From positions 1-64,000 of the forward strand of contig NZ_PDJU01000006.1 in the NCBI RefSeq assembly GCF_004116455.1: a stretch of 64,000 nucleotides of DNA. The letters are read 5' to 3'. Below are positions 18,717-29,067 of this stretch, piece by piece. Position numbers and translations under genes: made by a program. Source of the DNA: Arcobacter sp. F155 (GTDB taxonomy: Bacteria > Campylobacterota > Campylobacteria > Campylobacterales > Arcobacteraceae). The notes beneath the pieces are model-generated. The model ran no database searches and was not told where the DNA came from. It saw nothing but the letters and a program-made list of their open reading frames with translations. Each line of letters opens with the position of its first letter. Within the stretch, counting starts at the first letter, position 1.

Positions 18717-19776
18717 CATTTGCTTCAATAAGTCTTGCTTGATGATCAGTAATAAGAGGATCAATTACTTCATCTAGAAGACCATCATTCATGATTGCAT
18801 CTAATCTATATAGAGTTAGATTTATTCTATGATCTGATATTCTTCCTTGTGGATAATTATATGTTCTAATTCTTCCACTTCTATCTCCAGTACCAACTTG
18901 TTCTTTTCTAGTGGCACCTTCGCTTTCCATTTTTTCTTGCATTTCAAGGTCATAAAGTCTTGCTTTAAGAACTTTCATTGCTCTATCTTTATTTTTGTGT
19001 TGAGACTTTTGGTCTTGGTTTGTAACAACAATTCCACTTGGAATATGAGTAATTCTTACAGCAGAGTCTGTAGTATTTACCGATTGTCCACCATTTCCAC
19101 TTGCTCTCATAACATCAATTTTTAAATCATTTGGGTTGATTTCAATCTCTACATCATCAACTTCGGGCATAACGGCAACAGTAATTGCTGACGTATGGAC
19201 ACGACCCTGTGATTCAGTAGCTGGAACCCTTTGAACTCTGTGTGTACCACCTTCAAATTTTAATTTTGAATATACATGGTCACCTTTAAATAAAGCTACA
19301 ATTTCCTTGTATCCACCTGCTTCACTTTCACTTTGGTTCATGATTTCAACTTTCCATCCATTGTTTTCTGCATATCTGATATAAGCTCTAAATAGATCGC
19401 CAACGAAAATCGCCGCTTCATCTCCACCCGTACCAGCTCTAAGCTCTAGATAGATATTTTTGTCATCATTTGGATCTTTTGGAATCATTAGAAATTTAAT
19501 TTCTTCTTCAAGCTGTGGCTTTAAAGATTCTAATTCTTTAAGTTCCTCTTTTGCTAGTTCACCAAGTTCTGGATCATCTAACATTATTTTGTTTTCTTCA
19601 ATATCTTCTACAACTTTGATATACTCTTTGGCTTTATTAACAATTGGTTCTATACTAGATTGTTCTTTAGAAAGCTCAGTCATTCTTTTTATGTCAGAAG
19701 TGATATCCGGAGAGATCAATAAATTATTGATCTCTTCATATCTGTCTATAAATGGTTTTAGTTTATCTTGTAGCAT
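18709..19776 (-). CDS. prfA: Peptide chain release factor 1
   Basis: RF1 reads UAA and UAG and triggers peptide release. The 355 residues include the codon-recognition P-A-T tripeptide (VPATESQGR), which marks RF1 rather than RF2, and the catalytic GGQ in [24 protein letters not shown] in the N-terminal domain is also typical. It follows rpsT by 56 bases on the same strand. Confidence 0.98.
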   Translation of the reverse strand: MLQDKLKPFIDRYEEINNLLISPDITSDIKRMTELSKEQSSIEPIVNKAKEYIKVVEDIEENKIMLDDPELGELAKEELKELESLKPQLEEEIKFLMIPKDPNDDKNIYLELRAGTGGDEAAIFVGDLFRAYIRYAENNGWKVEIMNQSESEAGGYKEIVALFKGDHVYSKLKFEGGTHRVQRVPATESQGRVHTSAITVAVMPEVDDVEIEINPNDLKIDVMRASGNGGQSVNTTDSAVRITHIPSGIVVTNQDQKSQHKNKDRAMKVLKARLYDLEMQEKMESEGATRKEQVGTGDRSGRIRTYNYPQGRISDHRINLTLYRLDAIMNDGLLDEVIDPLITDHQARLIEANGL

Positions 19777-19832
19777 ATTTGTTAGTATTTATTATATTTA
19801 TATAGACTCGAATAAAATATTTGAATTTATAC

Positions 19833-20093
19833 TTATATAGCGTTTACTTGTACTTGTAGTCTAGAAACTTTTCTAGCTGCAGTACCTTTCTTTAGGATAC
19901 CTTTAGATACACAGTGGTGGATGTATTTGTTAGCAGATTTCATTGCTTCAACTGCTTTATCTTTGTCTGCAGCTTCAATTGCAGCTACTACGTCTTTAGT
20001 AACATTTTTGATTCTAGTTTTATAGAATCTATTTCTTTCTGTTCTAACTTTTGTCTGTCTTGCTCTTTTCTCAGCAGATTTGTGATTTGCCAT
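19833..20093 (-). CDS. rpsT: 30S ribosomal protein S20
   Basis: An 86-residue, strongly basic helical S20 that binds 16S r[16 protein letters not shown] at the start and [12 protein letters not shown] at the end are characteristic. It is transcribed divergently from glmM and leads into prfA, the usual pairing in this group. Confidence 0.98.
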   Translation of the reverse strand: MANHKSAEKRARQTKVRTERNRFYKTRIKNVTKDVVAAIEAADKDKAVEAMKSANKYIHHCVSKGILKKGTAARKVSRLQVQVNAI

Positions 20094-20177
20094 AATTATT
20101 TAACCTCTTTGTAAAATTTTAAAGGATAGAATATTATCTAAATAACTTTAAAGTTAGTTTAAATTTAGGAAGATTTA

Positions 20178-21512
20178 ATGAAACTATTTGGAACAGATGG
20201 AGTTAGAGGATTAGCAGGTGAGTTTTTAGATGCAATTACTGTATTAAAGCTTGCAAAGGCTGCTGGAATCTACTTTAGAAAGCATTCAACAACAAAAAGA
20301 ATATTAGTTGGAAAAGATACACGAAGAAGTGGATATATGATTGAAAATGCACTTGTAAGTGGTCTTACTTCAGTAGGTTATGATGTAATTCAAATTGGTC
20401 CTATGCCAACTCCTGCAATTGCATACTTAACAGAAAGTATGAGATGTGATGCTGGAATTATGATTTCTGCTTCACATAATCCTTTTGAAGATAATGGTAT
20501 TAAATTCTTTGATAACCATGGAAATAAATTAAGTACTAACTGTGAAGAGAATATAGAAAAGATTTTCTTTGATGATGAAGTATTAAAAGAGGGTACTGTA
20601 ACAGGTAAAAATATTGGTTCTTCTAAAAGAATTGATGATGTTATCGGAAGATATATTGTAGCTATTAAAAGTTCTTTCCCAAATGATTTATCATTACAAG
20701 GTATGAGAATCGTTCTTGATTGTGCAAATGGTGCAGCCTATAAAGTTGCTCCTACAATTTTAGATGAATTAGGTGCTGATGTAATTACATTAAATGATAA
20801 ACCAAATGGATATAACATCAATGATGGATGTGGAGCTTTATATCCAGCAAATGTAGGAAAGATAGTAAAAGAGTATAGAGCTGATATTGGTATTGCTTTA
20901 GATGGTGACGCAGATAGACTTGTAGTTGTAGATGAAGAAGGGGAAGTTGTTGATGGTGACAAACTTCTTGGAGCACTTTGTACTTTCTTAAAAGAAGAGA
21001 ATACATTAAAAGGTGAGGCTTGTGTTGCAACTGTTATGTCAAATAAAGCTTTAGAAGACTATTTAAACTCACATGATTTAGAGCTTTTAAGATCAAATGT
21101 TGGTGATAAAAATGTTTTAGAGCAAATGAAAGAAAGAGGTGTTAATTTTGGTGGTGAACAAAGTGGACATATTATCTTCTCTGATGTTGCTAAAACAGGA
21201 GATGGTTTAGCTTCAGCTTTACAAGTTCTTGCATTGATTTTAAGAAAAAAACAAAAAGCAAGTGTAGCTTTAAATCCATTTGAACTATATCCTCAACTAC
21301 TTGTAAATCTAAAAGTAAGTGAGAAAAAACCTTTAGAAGAGATTGATGGACTAGAAGAGATTTTAGAGCCAATTAGAAAAAAAGGTATTAGAGATTTAAT
21401 TAGATACTCTGGGACTGAAAATAAAATAAGACTTCTTTTAGAAGGTAAAGATAAAAAAGAAGTTGAAGAGTCAATGGCTATATTAAAAGGTTTTATTGAA
21501 AAAGTTCTATGA
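20178..21512 (+). CDS. glmM: Phosphoglucosamine mutase
   Basis: GlmM converts glucosamine-6-phosphate to glucosamine-1-phosphate for UDP-GlcNAc synthesis. The 444-residue chain starts [10 protein letters not shown], has the active-site phosphoserine in [14 protein letters not shown], the Mg-binding DGDADR, the sugar-binding GGEQSGH and the phosphate-binding [10 protein letters not shown] loop. AGGAAG precedes the ATG. The stop overlaps the lspA start by 4 bases. Confidence 0.98.
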   Translation: MKLFGTDGVRGLAGEFLDAITVLKLAKAAGIYFRKHSTTKRILVGKDTRRSGYMIENALVSGLTSVGYDVIQIGPMPTPAIAYLTESMRCDAGIMISASHNPFEDNGIKFFDNHGNKLSTNCEENIEKIFFDDEVLKEGTVTGKNIGSSKRIDDVIGRYIVAIKSSFPNDLSLQGMRIVLDCANGAAYKVAPTILDELGADVITLNDKPNGYNINDGCGALYPANVGKIVKEYRADIGIALDGDADRLVVVDEEGEVVDGDKLLGALCTFLKEENTLKGEACVATVMSNKALEDYLNSHDLELLRSNVGDKNVLEQMKERGVNFGGEQSGHIIFSDVAKTGDGLASALQVLALILRKKQKASVALNPFELYPQLLVNLKVSEKKPLEEIDGLEEILEPIRKKGIRDLIRYSGTENKIRLLLEGKDKKEVEESMAILKGFIEKVL

Positions 21513-21979
21513 GAAAAGAGTATAAATTATCAATAATTATCTTTATTTGTATATTTGCATTTGACCAGTTTGTTAAATATGCTTTTGTAAACTTTTCTTG
21601 GGAAGTTGACGGACCATATATGTCTTTAAAGTTGGCATATAATTATGGTGTAGCTTTTTCAATGTTTGCCTTTTTACAAGAGTATTTAAAATACATTCAA
21701 CTATTAATTGCACTTATTGCAACAATTTATTTACTAAAAAACAAAGAGGTTTTTTATAAATATTTTTTACCAATATCTATTCTATATGCCGCAGGTTTAT
21801 CAAATATCTTAGATAGATTTACTTATGGGGCGGTAGTGGATTATTTTTATTGGCATTATGGTTTTGAATTTGCAATCTTTAATATAGCAGATGTAATGAT
21901 TAATATTGCAGTAGCTATCTTAATTTTTATGCAAATAAAAGAAGCAAGAGACGAAAAGAAGAAAGCATCAAAATCGTAA
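21509..21979 (+). CDS. lspA: Prolipoprotein signal peptidase (signal peptidase II)
   Basis: A 156-residue inner-membrane aspartyl protease with four helices that removes signal peptides from lipoproteins. The two catalytic Asp motifs are visible in GAVVDYF and FNIADV, preceded by SNILDRF. The ATG overlaps the glmM stop (ATGA), so the two are translationally coupled. A charged Lys-rich tail ends the protein. Confidence 0.96.
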   Translation: MRKEYKLSIIIFICIFAFDQFVKYAFVNFSWEVDGPYMSLKLAYNYGVAFSMFAFLQEYLKYIQLLIALIATIYLLKNKEVFYKYFLPISILYAAGLSNILDRFTYGAVVDYFYWHYGFEFAIFNIADVMINIAVAILIFMQIKEARDEKKKASKS

Positions 21980-22006
21980 AATTTGGGACTTAAATATTTA
22001 TTTAGG

Positions 22007-22012
22007 TATAAT
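22007..22012 (+). promoter_or_regulatory. Probable -10 box of leuC
   Basis: TATAAT preceded by an AT-rich, T-periodic stretch without a clear -35 hexamer, which is the usual Campylobacterota housekeeping promoter form; about 33 bases before the leuC start. Confidence 0.5.
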
Positions 22013-22044
22013 CCCCACAAAAATTATTAAAAAGTAGGTTATAT

Positions 22045-23325
22045 ATGGGTCAGACAATAACAGAAAAAATATTTAGTGAACACGTAGGAAGAGAGGTTTA
22101 CGCAGGAGAAATTGTAAGAAGTCCAATTGATATGGTAATTGGAAATGATATTACAACTCCTATTTCTATTAGAGCGTTTGAAGAAGGAGGATTTAAAGAG
22201 TTAGCAAATCCAGATGGTTTTGCAATCGTATTAGATCACTTTATCCCTGCAAAAGATATTGCATCTGCAAACCAAGCAAAAATCTCTAGAGATTTTGCAA
22301 TGAAACATGACTTAAAGCACTTCTTCGATGAAAAAGATATGGGTATTGAGCATGCTTTATTACCAGAAAAAGGTTTAGTTTTACCAGGTGACGTAATCAT
22401 TGGTGCAGATTCACACACATGTACACACGGTGGATTAGGTGCATTCTCAACTGGTATGGGAAGTACTGATATTTCATTTGGAATGATTACAGGTGGTAAC
22501 TGGTTTAAAGTTCCTGAATCAATCAAAGTTGTAATGACTGGAAAACCAAGTGAATATGTATCTGGAAAAGATATTATCTTAGAAGTTATTAGAATGTTAG
22601 GTGTTGATGGAGCTTTATATCAAACTTTAGAGTTCACTGGTGATACAGTACAATATTTAACTATGGATGATAGATTCTCTATTTGTAATATGGCTATTGA
22701 AGCAGGTGCTAAAAATGGTATTTTTGCTTATGATGAAGTTACAGAAGAGTTCTTAAAGAAAACGGCAGAATTAAATGATGGTTTAAGAGCTGAACCAAAA
22801 ATTCATTATTCTGATGAAGATGCTACTTATACAAAAGTTCTTGAAATTGATGTTGCAAATTTAGAACCAGTAATTGCATATCCATTCTTACCAGATAATG
22901 GACACTCAGTTTCTCAAGCAGTTGCAGATGAAATTAGAGTTGACCAAGTATTTATAGGTTCATGTACAAATGGTAGATTATCTGACTTTAAAGTAGCTGC
23001 TGAAATTATGGAAGGTAAAAAAGTTGCTAGACATGTAAGAATGATTTTAACTCCTGGAACTCAAAAGATTCTTAGAGATGCAACAAAAGCAGGATATATT
23101 GACACTTTAGTTGATGCTGGTGCAGTTGTATCAAATCCAACTTGTGGAGCATGTTTAGGTGGATATATGGGAATCTTAGGTGATGATGAAGTTTGTGTAT
23201 CTACTACAAATAGAAACTTTGTTGGAAGAATGGGTTCTAGATCTTCTAAAATCTATTTAGCAAACTCAGCTGTTGCAGCAGCAAGTGCAATCTCTGGATA
23301 TATAACTGACCCAAGAGGTTTATAA
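22045..23325 (+). CDS. leuC: 3-isopropylmalate dehydratase large subunit
   Basis: The [4Fe-4S] subunit of isopropylmalate isomerase in leucine synthesis. The 426 residues fit the short (type 2, homoaconitase/IPMI-like) LeuC group. Cluster ligands are the Cys in GSCTNGR and the two in NPTCGACLGG; the GADSHTCTHG motif and TRNFVGRMGS near the end are diagnostic. The small subunit leuD is not adjacent. Its stop overlaps the mobA start by one base. Confidence 0.95.
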   Translation: MGQTITEKIFSEHVGREVYAGEIVRSPIDMVIGNDITTPISIRAFEEGGFKELANPDGFAIVLDHFIPAKDIASANQAKISRDFAMKHDLKHFFDEKDMGIEHALLPEKGLVLPGDVIIGADSHTCTHGGLGAFSTGMGSTDISFGMITGGNWFKVPESIKVVMTGKPSEYVSGKDIILEVIRMLGVDGALYQTLEFTGDTVQYLTMDDRFSICNMAIEAGAKNGIFAYDEVTEEFLKKTAELNDGLRAEPKIHYSDEDATYTKVLEIDVANLEPVIAYPFLPDNGHSVSQAVADEIRVDQVFIGSCTNGRLSDFKVAAEIMEGKKVARHVRMILTPGTQKILRDATKAGYIDTLVDAGAVVSNPTCGACLGGYMGILGDDEVCVSTTNRNFVGRMGSRSSKIYLANSAVAAASAISGYITDPRGL

Positions 23326-23927
23326 TGACTACTCCACCACTAGAAGATATCCCTTGTGTTATTCTTTGTGGTGGTAAAAGCTCAAGAATGGGAGAAGATA
23401 AATCTCTTCTTCCTTTTTCTTCTTCAAATACTCTTACTCAATATCAATATAAAAAATTAAAGAAACTATTTAAAAATGTATATCTATCTTCAAAGGTCGA
23501 TAAGTTTGATTTTATCTCAAAAGATGAACTAATTCTTGATGAAGCTTTAGTTTACTCTCCTATAGCTGCTTTGCACTCAATATTTACAAAAATAAACAGC
23601 AATAAAGTATTTATAATAACTGTTGATACTCCATTAGTGAAACTTGAATCAATAAATAGAATAATTAGTGAATCTAATGATTATGATATAGCAGTTGCAA
23701 AGACTACAAGGGTTCATAACCTTTGTGGAGTTTTTAAAAAAGATAAACTTTTATCTTTAACAAATAAAATGTTAGAAGAAGACTTTCATAAAGTAGGTTA
23801 CCTATTACAGCAAGTTTCAACTCACTATGTTGAGTTTTCTTTAGAAGATGAATTTATAAATTTAAATGAAAAAGAAGAGTATAAACGAGCTTTATCAATT
23901 ATAAGTAAGGATAATAATAGTTATTAA
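23325..23927 (+). CDS. mobA: Molybdenum cofactor guanylyltransferase
   Basis: MobA joins GMP to molybdopterin to make the MGD cofactor used by DMSO-reductase-type enzymes. The 200-residue protein has the nucleotide-binding loop LCGGKSSRMGEDKSLLPF and the metal-binding TVDTPLV. The start forms a TAATG junction with leuC; a strong terminator follows. The link to leuC is positional only. Confidence 0.9.
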   Translation: MTTPPLEDIPCVILCGGKSSRMGEDKSLLPFSSSNTLTQYQYKKLKKLFKNVYLSSKVDKFDFISKDELILDEALVYSPIAALHSIFTKINSNKVFIITVDTPLVKLESINRIISESNDYDIAVAKTTRVHNLCGVFKKDKLLSLTNKMLEEDFHKVGYLLQQVSTHYVEFSLEDEFINLNEKEEYKRALSIISKDNNSY

Positions 23928-23937
23928 ACTTTTCAGA

Positions 23938-23967
23938 AAGTTATAAGTTATGTATTATAACTTTTTT
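23938..23967 (+). terminator. Terminator after leuC-mobA
   Basis: Perfect 9-bp stem AAGTTATAA / TTATAACTT with an 8-base loop, ending in TTTTTT, 11 bases after the mobA stop. Confidence 0.8.
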
Positions 23968-24010
23968 GATATCCTTACATATAAATTTTACTTATACTAA
24001 GGATATTAGA

Positions 24011-25480
24011 ATGTCTAATAATAATGAGTTAAAAGAAGCCCTATCTTTAGTTGATAAAGAACTAAAAAACAAGGGACTTTCAAGAAGAGATGCCTTAAAG
24101 GTTGCAGGATTAGGTTCAGCAACTTTCTTAATGGGAAATACAGAAGTAGAAGCTGCTACTGTTGCAAAAGCAAGTGATGTAAAAGCAAAAATACTAATCA
24201 TTGGTGGAGGGCTTGCAGGTATTTCTACTGCTGCAAGACTATCAAATAGTTTATCAAATCCTGATATTACAGTTATTGAACCAAATCCAAAATCTGTTTC
24301 ATATCAACCTGGAAATACTTTAATTGCTGCTGGTGTATATACAAAAGATGATATTATGTATGATACTAAAGATTTTGTGCCAAGTGGTGTAAAAGTTATT
24401 AAAGACAAAGCAATTGAGTTTGACCCAGAAAACAACAAAGTAAAAACACAAAACGGTGAAACTTTTGATTATGACTATTTAATTGTAGCTGCTGGTTTAA
24501 AACTTGACTTTGGAAAAATTCAAGGTTTAGAAGACATAGGAGAGCTAACAAGTTTAGGTGATGCTTCTAAACTTACTTCAAAACTTAAAAACTCAGGTGT
24601 TTGTTCTATCTATTCTACTGATGGAGCAGTTGATACTTGGACACAGATGCAAAAACTTATTCAAGATGCAAAAGCTGGTAAAAATGTAGAGGCTATATTT
24701 ACTCATCCTAATACACCTATTAAATGTGGTGGAGCTCCAAAGAAAATCATGTATCTTACTAATTCAAGACTAGAAGAAGTAGGAGCTAGAAAAAATGCTA
24801 ATTTAACTTTCTACCCAAATGGTGGAAGCATGTTTGGAGTTAAAGAGTATCATGAAGCAATCTTAGAGCAGTTTAAAGCTAGAGATTTTAACTGGCACTA
24901 TAATCACAACTTAATAGGTGTTGATTTAGAGAAAAAAATAGCAACATTTGATAATTTCTGGGATGAAAAAGGTGAGTATGACCCTGATTTAGAAGAGTAT
25001 GATATTGTAACTAAACACAAAAATGTTGAAGTTCCATATGACTTTTTACATATTACTCCACCAATGAAAGCACCAGATGAAATTGGTAACTCTCCTATTG
25101 GTTCAGGTAAAGGTTGGGTTCCAGTTAATAAAGAAACACTACAACATGTAAAATATGACAATATCTTTTCATTAGGAGATATTGCAGCAGTTCCAATGGG
25201 AAAAACAGGTGGAAGTGTTAGAAAACAATATAAAGTATTAGTTGACAATATTATTTCAAGTATGGAAGGAAAAGCTTTAACTGCAAAATATGATGGATAT
25301 ACAGTTTGTCCTTTAATTACAGATATTGGAAAAGTTATGCTTGCTGAGTTTGATTGGAGTAAAAAGCCAACACCTTCTTTCCCTCTTGACCCAACAGTGG
25401 AAAGATATGTCTGGTGGTTGTTAAAAGTATATATGCTTAAACCAATGACTCAATATGGAATGTTATCAGGTCGAGCATAA
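24011..25480 (+). CDS. Tat-exported FAD-dependent sulfide dehydrogenase/SQR-like flavoprotein (copy 1)
   Basis: A 489-residue FccB/SQR-type flavoprotein. The ATG at 24011 is preferred because AAGGAT precedes it; an upstream in-frame ATG at 23966 lacks a site. The twin-arginine signal SRRDALKVAG lies near residues 24-33, so it is exported folded. IIGGGLAGISTA binds FAD, SLGDIAAVPMGKTGGSVRKQ is the C-terminal FAD motif. Cysteines at IKCGGAP and TVCPLIT fit the redox-active pair of flavocytochrome c/SQR. The C-terminus is amphipathic (WWLLKVYMLKP), as in membrane-bound SQR. No cytochrome c subunit gene is adjacent. Likely oxidises sulfide or polysulfide in the periplasm; the acceptor is unknown. 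Confidence 0.85.
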   Translation: MSNNNELKEALSLVDKELKNKGLSRRDALKVAGLGSATFLMGNTEVEAATVAKASDVKAKILIIGGGLAGISTAARLSNSLSNPDITVIEPNPKSVSYQPGNTLIAAGVYTKDDIMYDTKDFVPSGVKVIKDKAIEFDPENNKVKTQNGETFDYDYLIVAAGLKLDFGKIQGLEDIGELTSLGDASKLTSKLKNSGVCSIYSTDGAVDTWTQMQKLIQDAKAGKNVEAIFTHPNTPIKCGGAPKKIMYLTNSRLEEVGARKNANLTFYPNGGSMFGVKEYHEAILEQFKARDFNWHYNHNLIGVDLEKKIATFDNFWDEKGEYDPDLEEYDIVTKHKNVEVPYDFLHITPPMKAPDEIGNSPIGSGKGWVPVNKETLQHVKYDNIFSLGDIAAVPMGKTGGSVRKQYKVLVDNIISSMEGKALTAKYDGYTVCPLITDIGKVMLAEFDWSKKPTPSFPLDPTVERYVWWLLKVYMLKPMTQYGMLSGRA

Positions 25481-25482
25481 AA

Positions 25483-25710
25483 ATGAAGAGAGAACTTTTA
25501 TATTTAGGTTTAATATTTGTTGTTTTATCATTTATTATTCACTATAAAGAGTTTCTTTCTTTTCCTTTAGAACATATACAAAATTTACAAGATGCAGGAG
25601 CTTACGGATTTGGCTTCTTGCATCCTTTACTTTTTACATTATTAGTATATATAATATTACTAATACCAAGAATAATAATCAAGATAGTTAAAAAACTAAC
25701 AACTAAATAA
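25483..25710 (+). CDS. Small two-helix membrane protein
   Basis: A 75-residue protein starting two bases after the first flavoprotein, so almost certainly co-translated. Two hydrophobic helices (about 5-20 and 45-66) flank a short loop with an aromatic, Gly-rich GAYGFGFLHP. The end is basic (KIVKKLTTK). Not recognised; it could anchor the flavoprotein to the membrane, an inference from position only. Confidence 0.7.
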   Translation: MKRELLYLGLIFVVLSFIIHYKEFLSFPLEHIQNLQDAGAYGFGFLHPLLFTLLVYIILLIPRIIIKIVKKLTTK

Positions 25711-25879
25711 AACTAATATAACTAAAAATTATACTTTATATAATAAAATATAATCTTAATAAAATACCATAAAATGGTCACTTTTGACAAATTATAGAGA
25801 AAATCAATAAATAAATAATAAAAATTAAAAAAAGTGAACATCTATTCAAAAATATTAATATAATTAATAATAAACATTA

Positions 25880-25885
25880 TATAAT
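25880..25885 (+). promoter_or_regulatory. Possible -10 box of the second flavoprotein operon
   Basis: TATAAT, 29 bases before the ATG at 25914, within a 200-base AT-rich gap (25711-25913) that shows no gene. The gap also contains TTGACA at 25784-25789 and a small ACCAT/ATGGT palindrome, so there may be more than one promoter. Confidence 0.4.
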
Positions 25886-25913
25886 AATTACATATTCATT
25901 GAAGGAGATGGTA

Positions 25914-27377
25914 ATGGATAATAGAGATTTACTTAATGAGTTTGAAAAAGAACTTATTAAAAAAGGTATATCAAGGAGGGATGCTTTAAAGTTAATGGGA
26001 CTTGGTGCAGCAAGTACTGCAATGTTAAATCCTATTGAAACTAAAGCTTCTGAAGCAAAAGCTAGTGATGTAAAAGCAAAAATTGTAATAGTTGGTGGAG
26101 GACTTGCAGGTATTTCTACTGCTGCAAGATTAATTAACTCTTTAAGTAATCCAGATGTTACAGTTATTGAACCAAGTGATGTATCAGTTTCATATCAACC
26201 TGGAAACACTTTTATTGGTGCAGGTGTATATGAAAAAAAAGATGTAATGTATGAACTAAAAGACTTTTTTCCACAAGGTGCTAAACTAATCAAAGATAAA
26301 GCCGCAGAGTTTGATCCTGATAATAATAGTTTAACTATTTCAAGTGGTGAAAAAATCTCATATGATTATTTAGTAATTGCAGCTGGACTAACTTTAGATT
26401 TTGGGAAAATCAAAGGTTTAGAAGAGTTAGGTGATACATATACTATGGATGAAAGAAGTAAAATCAAAGAGTTATTTGATGGAACAGGTGTTAGTACAGT
26501 ATATAATACTGATGCTGCTGTTTATACTTGGAAAAATATGCAAGCAACAATTGAAGAGGCTAAAAAAGGCAAAAAATTAAATGCCATTTTCTCTCATCCT
26601 GATACGGCAATTAAATGTGGTGGAGCTCCTAAAAAAATGATGTATTTAATGGATGCAAGACTAAATGAAGCAGGAAAAGATGTGAGAGCAAATGTAGATA
26701 TGACATTCTATCCAAACTCTACAAAACTATTCTCTGTAAAAGAGTATGCAGATGCAATTAAAAAGCAATATGAAGCAAGGGATATGAAATGGAAGTTTGC
26801 TCATAATTTAAAAGCTGTAGATATTAAAAATAAAGTTGCAACATTTGAACACTATTGGGATGAAAAAGGTGAATATGATGCTGACTTAGGAGAGTATGAC
26901 TTAGTAAGAAAAACTAAAATGGTTGATGTAGATTATGATTTCTTACATGTGGCACCTCCAATGAAAGCCCCAGATGAGATAGGTAACTCTCCTGTAGGTT
27001 CAGGTAAGGGTTGGGTTCCTGTAAATAAAGAGACTTTACAGCATGTTAAATATGATAATATCTTCTCTTTAGGTGATATTGCTGCTATTCCATTAGGAAA
27101 AACTGGTGGAAGTGTTAGAAAACAATATAAAGTAGCTGTTGATAATATAATCTCTGCAATGGAAGGTAAACCTTTAACTGCAAAATATGACGGATATACA
27201 GTATGTCCAATTATCACAGGAATTGGAACAGTTATGTTAGCTGAGTTTGATTGGAGTATGAAACCAACTCCATCGTTCCCTCTGGATCCAACACAAGAGA
27301 GATATATTTGGTGGTTATTAAAAGCATATATTTTAAAACCAATGACTCAGTACGGAATGTTATCAGGTAGAGTTTAA
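25914..27377 (+). CDS. Tat-exported FAD-dependent sulfide dehydrogenase/SQR-like flavoprotein (copy 2)
   Basis: A close paralogue of the flavoprotein at 24011-25480 with the same layout: SRRDALKLMG twin-arginine signal, VVGGGLAGISTA FAD site, cysteines at IKCGGAP and TVCPIIT, the shared block MKAPDEIGNSPVGSGKGW and the amphipathic C-terminus ending MLSGRV. The ATG at 25914 follows an ideally spaced AAGGAG; a TTG at 25899 is in frame but less likely. Copy 1 has an extra Cys (SGVCSIY) where this copy has Ser. It is followed after 18 bases by a three-domain rhodanese, pointing to sulfane-sulfur chemistry. Confidence 0.85.
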   Translation: MDNRDLLNEFEKELIKKGISRRDALKLMGLGAASTAMLNPIETKASEAKASDVKAKIVIVGGGLAGISTAARLINSLSNPDVTVIEPSDVSVSYQPGNTFIGAGVYEKKDVMYELKDFFPQGAKLIKDKAAEFDPDNNSLTISSGEKISYDYLVIAAGLTLDFGKIKGLEELGDTYTMDERSKIKELFDGTGVSTVYNTDAAVYTWKNMQATIEEAKKGKKLNAIFSHPDTAIKCGGAPKKMMYLMDARLNEAGKDVRANVDMTFYPNSTKLFSVKEYADAIKKQYEARDMKWKFAHNLKAVDIKNKVATFEHYWDEKGEYDADLGEYDLVRKTKMVDVDYDFLHVAPPMKAPDEIGNSPVGSGKGWVPVNKETLQHVKYDNIFSLGDIAAIPLGKTGGSVRKQYKVAVDNIISAMEGKPLTAKYDGYTVCPIITGIGTVMLAEFDWSMKPTPSFPLDPTQERYIWWLLKAYILKPMTQYGMLSGRV

Positions 27378-27395
27378 TAAAAAAAGGAGAAGACA

Positions 27396-28589
27396 ATGAA
27401 AGCAAAAAGTTTATTAAAAAGTTTAGTTATTGTAGGTTTATTAACAAGTGGTGCCCTAGCAAATGACCCAGGGAACTTAACAAAACCAAGTCCTAAAGTT
27501 CAAAGTATGATTAACAAGTTCAAACTAGAAGTTGTTGATTATAACTACACTAAATCAAAGATTGGTAAGGGGACTCATAACAGTGCAAAAGCTGTTTTAG
27601 TAGATGCAAGACCAAATAAAAAGTTTAAAGTTGGAACTATTCCTTCTGCAATTAATATTCCTGATACTGATTATGAAAAGTATATAGGACAATTAAAAGA
27701 TACACCTAAAAACAAAGAGATATTAGTATTTTGTGGTGGATGGAAATGTGGTAAATCTCCAAAAGTAGCTAATATGCTTAAAAAAGATGGATTTACAAAT
27801 GTAAAACTTTACCAAGCAGGTGAACCTGAGTGGTCAAAGAAAAACTATAAAGAAGTTGATTTAGTAGTTGTAAAAGCAGCACAAGCAAATAATAGCGCAG
27901 TAATTATTGATGCAAGACCATATAAAATGTTTTTAAAAGAGACAATTGCTGGTTCTGTTGCTATTCCTGATACAAAAGTTGATGAGTTAAAAGGAAGATT
28001 TCCTGTTCATCAAAATGAAAAAATCATTGCATTTTGTGGTGGATATAAATGTGCAAAATCACATAATGTAGCTAATAAACTTATCTCTATGGGATATAGA
28101 GATGTAAATGTATTTGCAGGTGGACTTCCTGAGTGGAAAAAAGCTGGATTAAGTACAACTAAAAGTGCAGGTGTAACTGTTGCTAAGAAAGCACCAAGTA
28201 AACCAACAATGAGCAAAAATGGTGCTAAACTTGGATTAGATGAGGGTAGTATTGATGGTGAGTGGTTAAATGCACTTATCAAAGAGGATAAAGTACCAGC
28301 ATTTATTCAAATTGTTGATGTAACTGACCTAAGTGAGTTTAAAAATGGTCATATTAAAGGGGCTATTAATATTCCTGCAGAAAAACTAAGTGCAAAAGAG
28401 TTAGAAGCAAAATTACCAAAAGGTAAAACTATTGTGTTTAATTGTACAGCAGGTGGTAGATCAATTGAAGCATGGACAAAATTAAAAGAAGCAAAACTTG
28501 ATATAAGTGAAGTTTTCTATTTTGATGCAAATGTTGATTGTAAAGGTAATAAGTGTAAAATTGAAGTAAATGAGGCTTTAGGTATATAA
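27396..28589 (+). CDS. Periplasmic protein with three rhodanese domains
   Basis: A 397-residue protein with a signal peptide (cleavage after about residue 22, GALA). Three rhodanese repeats: ~45-150 with active loop CGGWKCGKS, ~155-245 with CGGYKCAKS, ~280-385 with NCTAGGRS. Rhodaneses carry persulfide sulfur on the loop Cys. The first two loops pair the catalytic Cys with a second Cys five residues later, which is unusual. A C-terminal tail FYFDANVDCKGNKCK is shared with the two-domain protein at 32550. An AAGGAG site follows the flavoprotein stop directly, so this is its operon partner and probably a sulfur acceptor or carrier for it. Confidence 0.88.
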   Translation: MKAKSLLKSLVIVGLLTSGALANDPGNLTKPSPKVQSMINKFKLEVVDYNYTKSKIGKGTHNSAKAVLVDARPNKKFKVGTIPSAINIPDTDYEKYIGQLKDTPKNKEILVFCGGWKCGKSPKVANMLKKDGFTNVKLYQAGEPEWSKKNYKEVDLVVVKAAQANNSAVIIDARPYKMFLKETIAGSVAIPDTKVDELKGRFPVHQNEKIIAFCGGYKCAKSHNVANKLISMGYRDVNVFAGGLPEWKKAGLSTTKSAGVTVAKKAPSKPTMSKNGAKLGLDEGSIDGEWLNALIKEDKVPAFIQIVDVTDLSEFKNGHIKGAINIPAEKLSAKELEAKLPKGKTIVFNCTAGGRSIEAWTKLKEAKLDISEVFYFDANVDCKGNKCKIEVNEALGI

Positions 28590-28615
28590 GCCTAAGGCTT
28601 CTTTCTTTTAGGCAT

Positions 28616-28652
28616 AAAAAAAGGGTTAAAGTTTTAGCTTCAACCCTTTTTT
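28616..28652. terminator. Bidirectional terminator between the rhodanese gene and rplT
   Basis: AAAAAAAGGGTT / AACCCTTTTTT stem with an AAAG..CTTC extension; T-runs on both strands serve the convergent genes ending at 28589 (+) and 28673 (-). Confidence 0.88.
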
Positions 28653-28672
28653 ATTTATAGCAAATTTATTAA

Positions 28673-29032
28673 TTATGCTGCTAATGCTTCTTTTGCTTTT
28701 ACAACTAGTGCTGCAAATGCTTCTGCATCATTCATAGCAAAGTCTGCTAGGATTTTTCTATCTAACTCAATGTTAGCTAATTTTAATCCATTCATGAATC
28801 TTGAGTAGTTAATATCATTTAATCTACAAGCAGCGTTGATTCTTACGATCCAAAGCTTTCTAATATCTCTTTTCTTTTGTCTTCTATCTCTGTAAGCATA
28901 TACTAAAGAGTGTTCTAATTGCTCTTTTGCTTTTCTAAAGTGTTTTCTTCTTCCTGAGAAAAATCCTCTAGCTTGCTTTAAAACTTTTTTATGTCTTCTT
29001 CTTCTAACTACACCAGTTTTTACTCTAGGCAT
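28673..29032 (-). CDS. rplT: 50S ribosomal protein L20
   Basis: A 119-residue L20, needed early in 50S assembly and an autoregulator of its operon in other bacteria. [19 protein letters not shown] at the start and [15 protein letters not shown] in the middle are diagnostic. Last gene of thrS-infC-rpmI-rplT. The 99-base gap before it contains three hairpins. Confidence 0.98.
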   Translation of the reverse strand: MPRVKTGVVRRRRHKKVLKQARGFFSGRRKHFRKAKEQLEHSLVYAYRDRRQKKRDIRKLWIVRINAACRLNDINYSRFMNGLKLANIELDRKILADFAMNDAEAFAALVVKAKEALAA

Positions 29033-29067
29033 ATTTTTCCTTTCTTTACTCTATTTTTTAATAGGTG

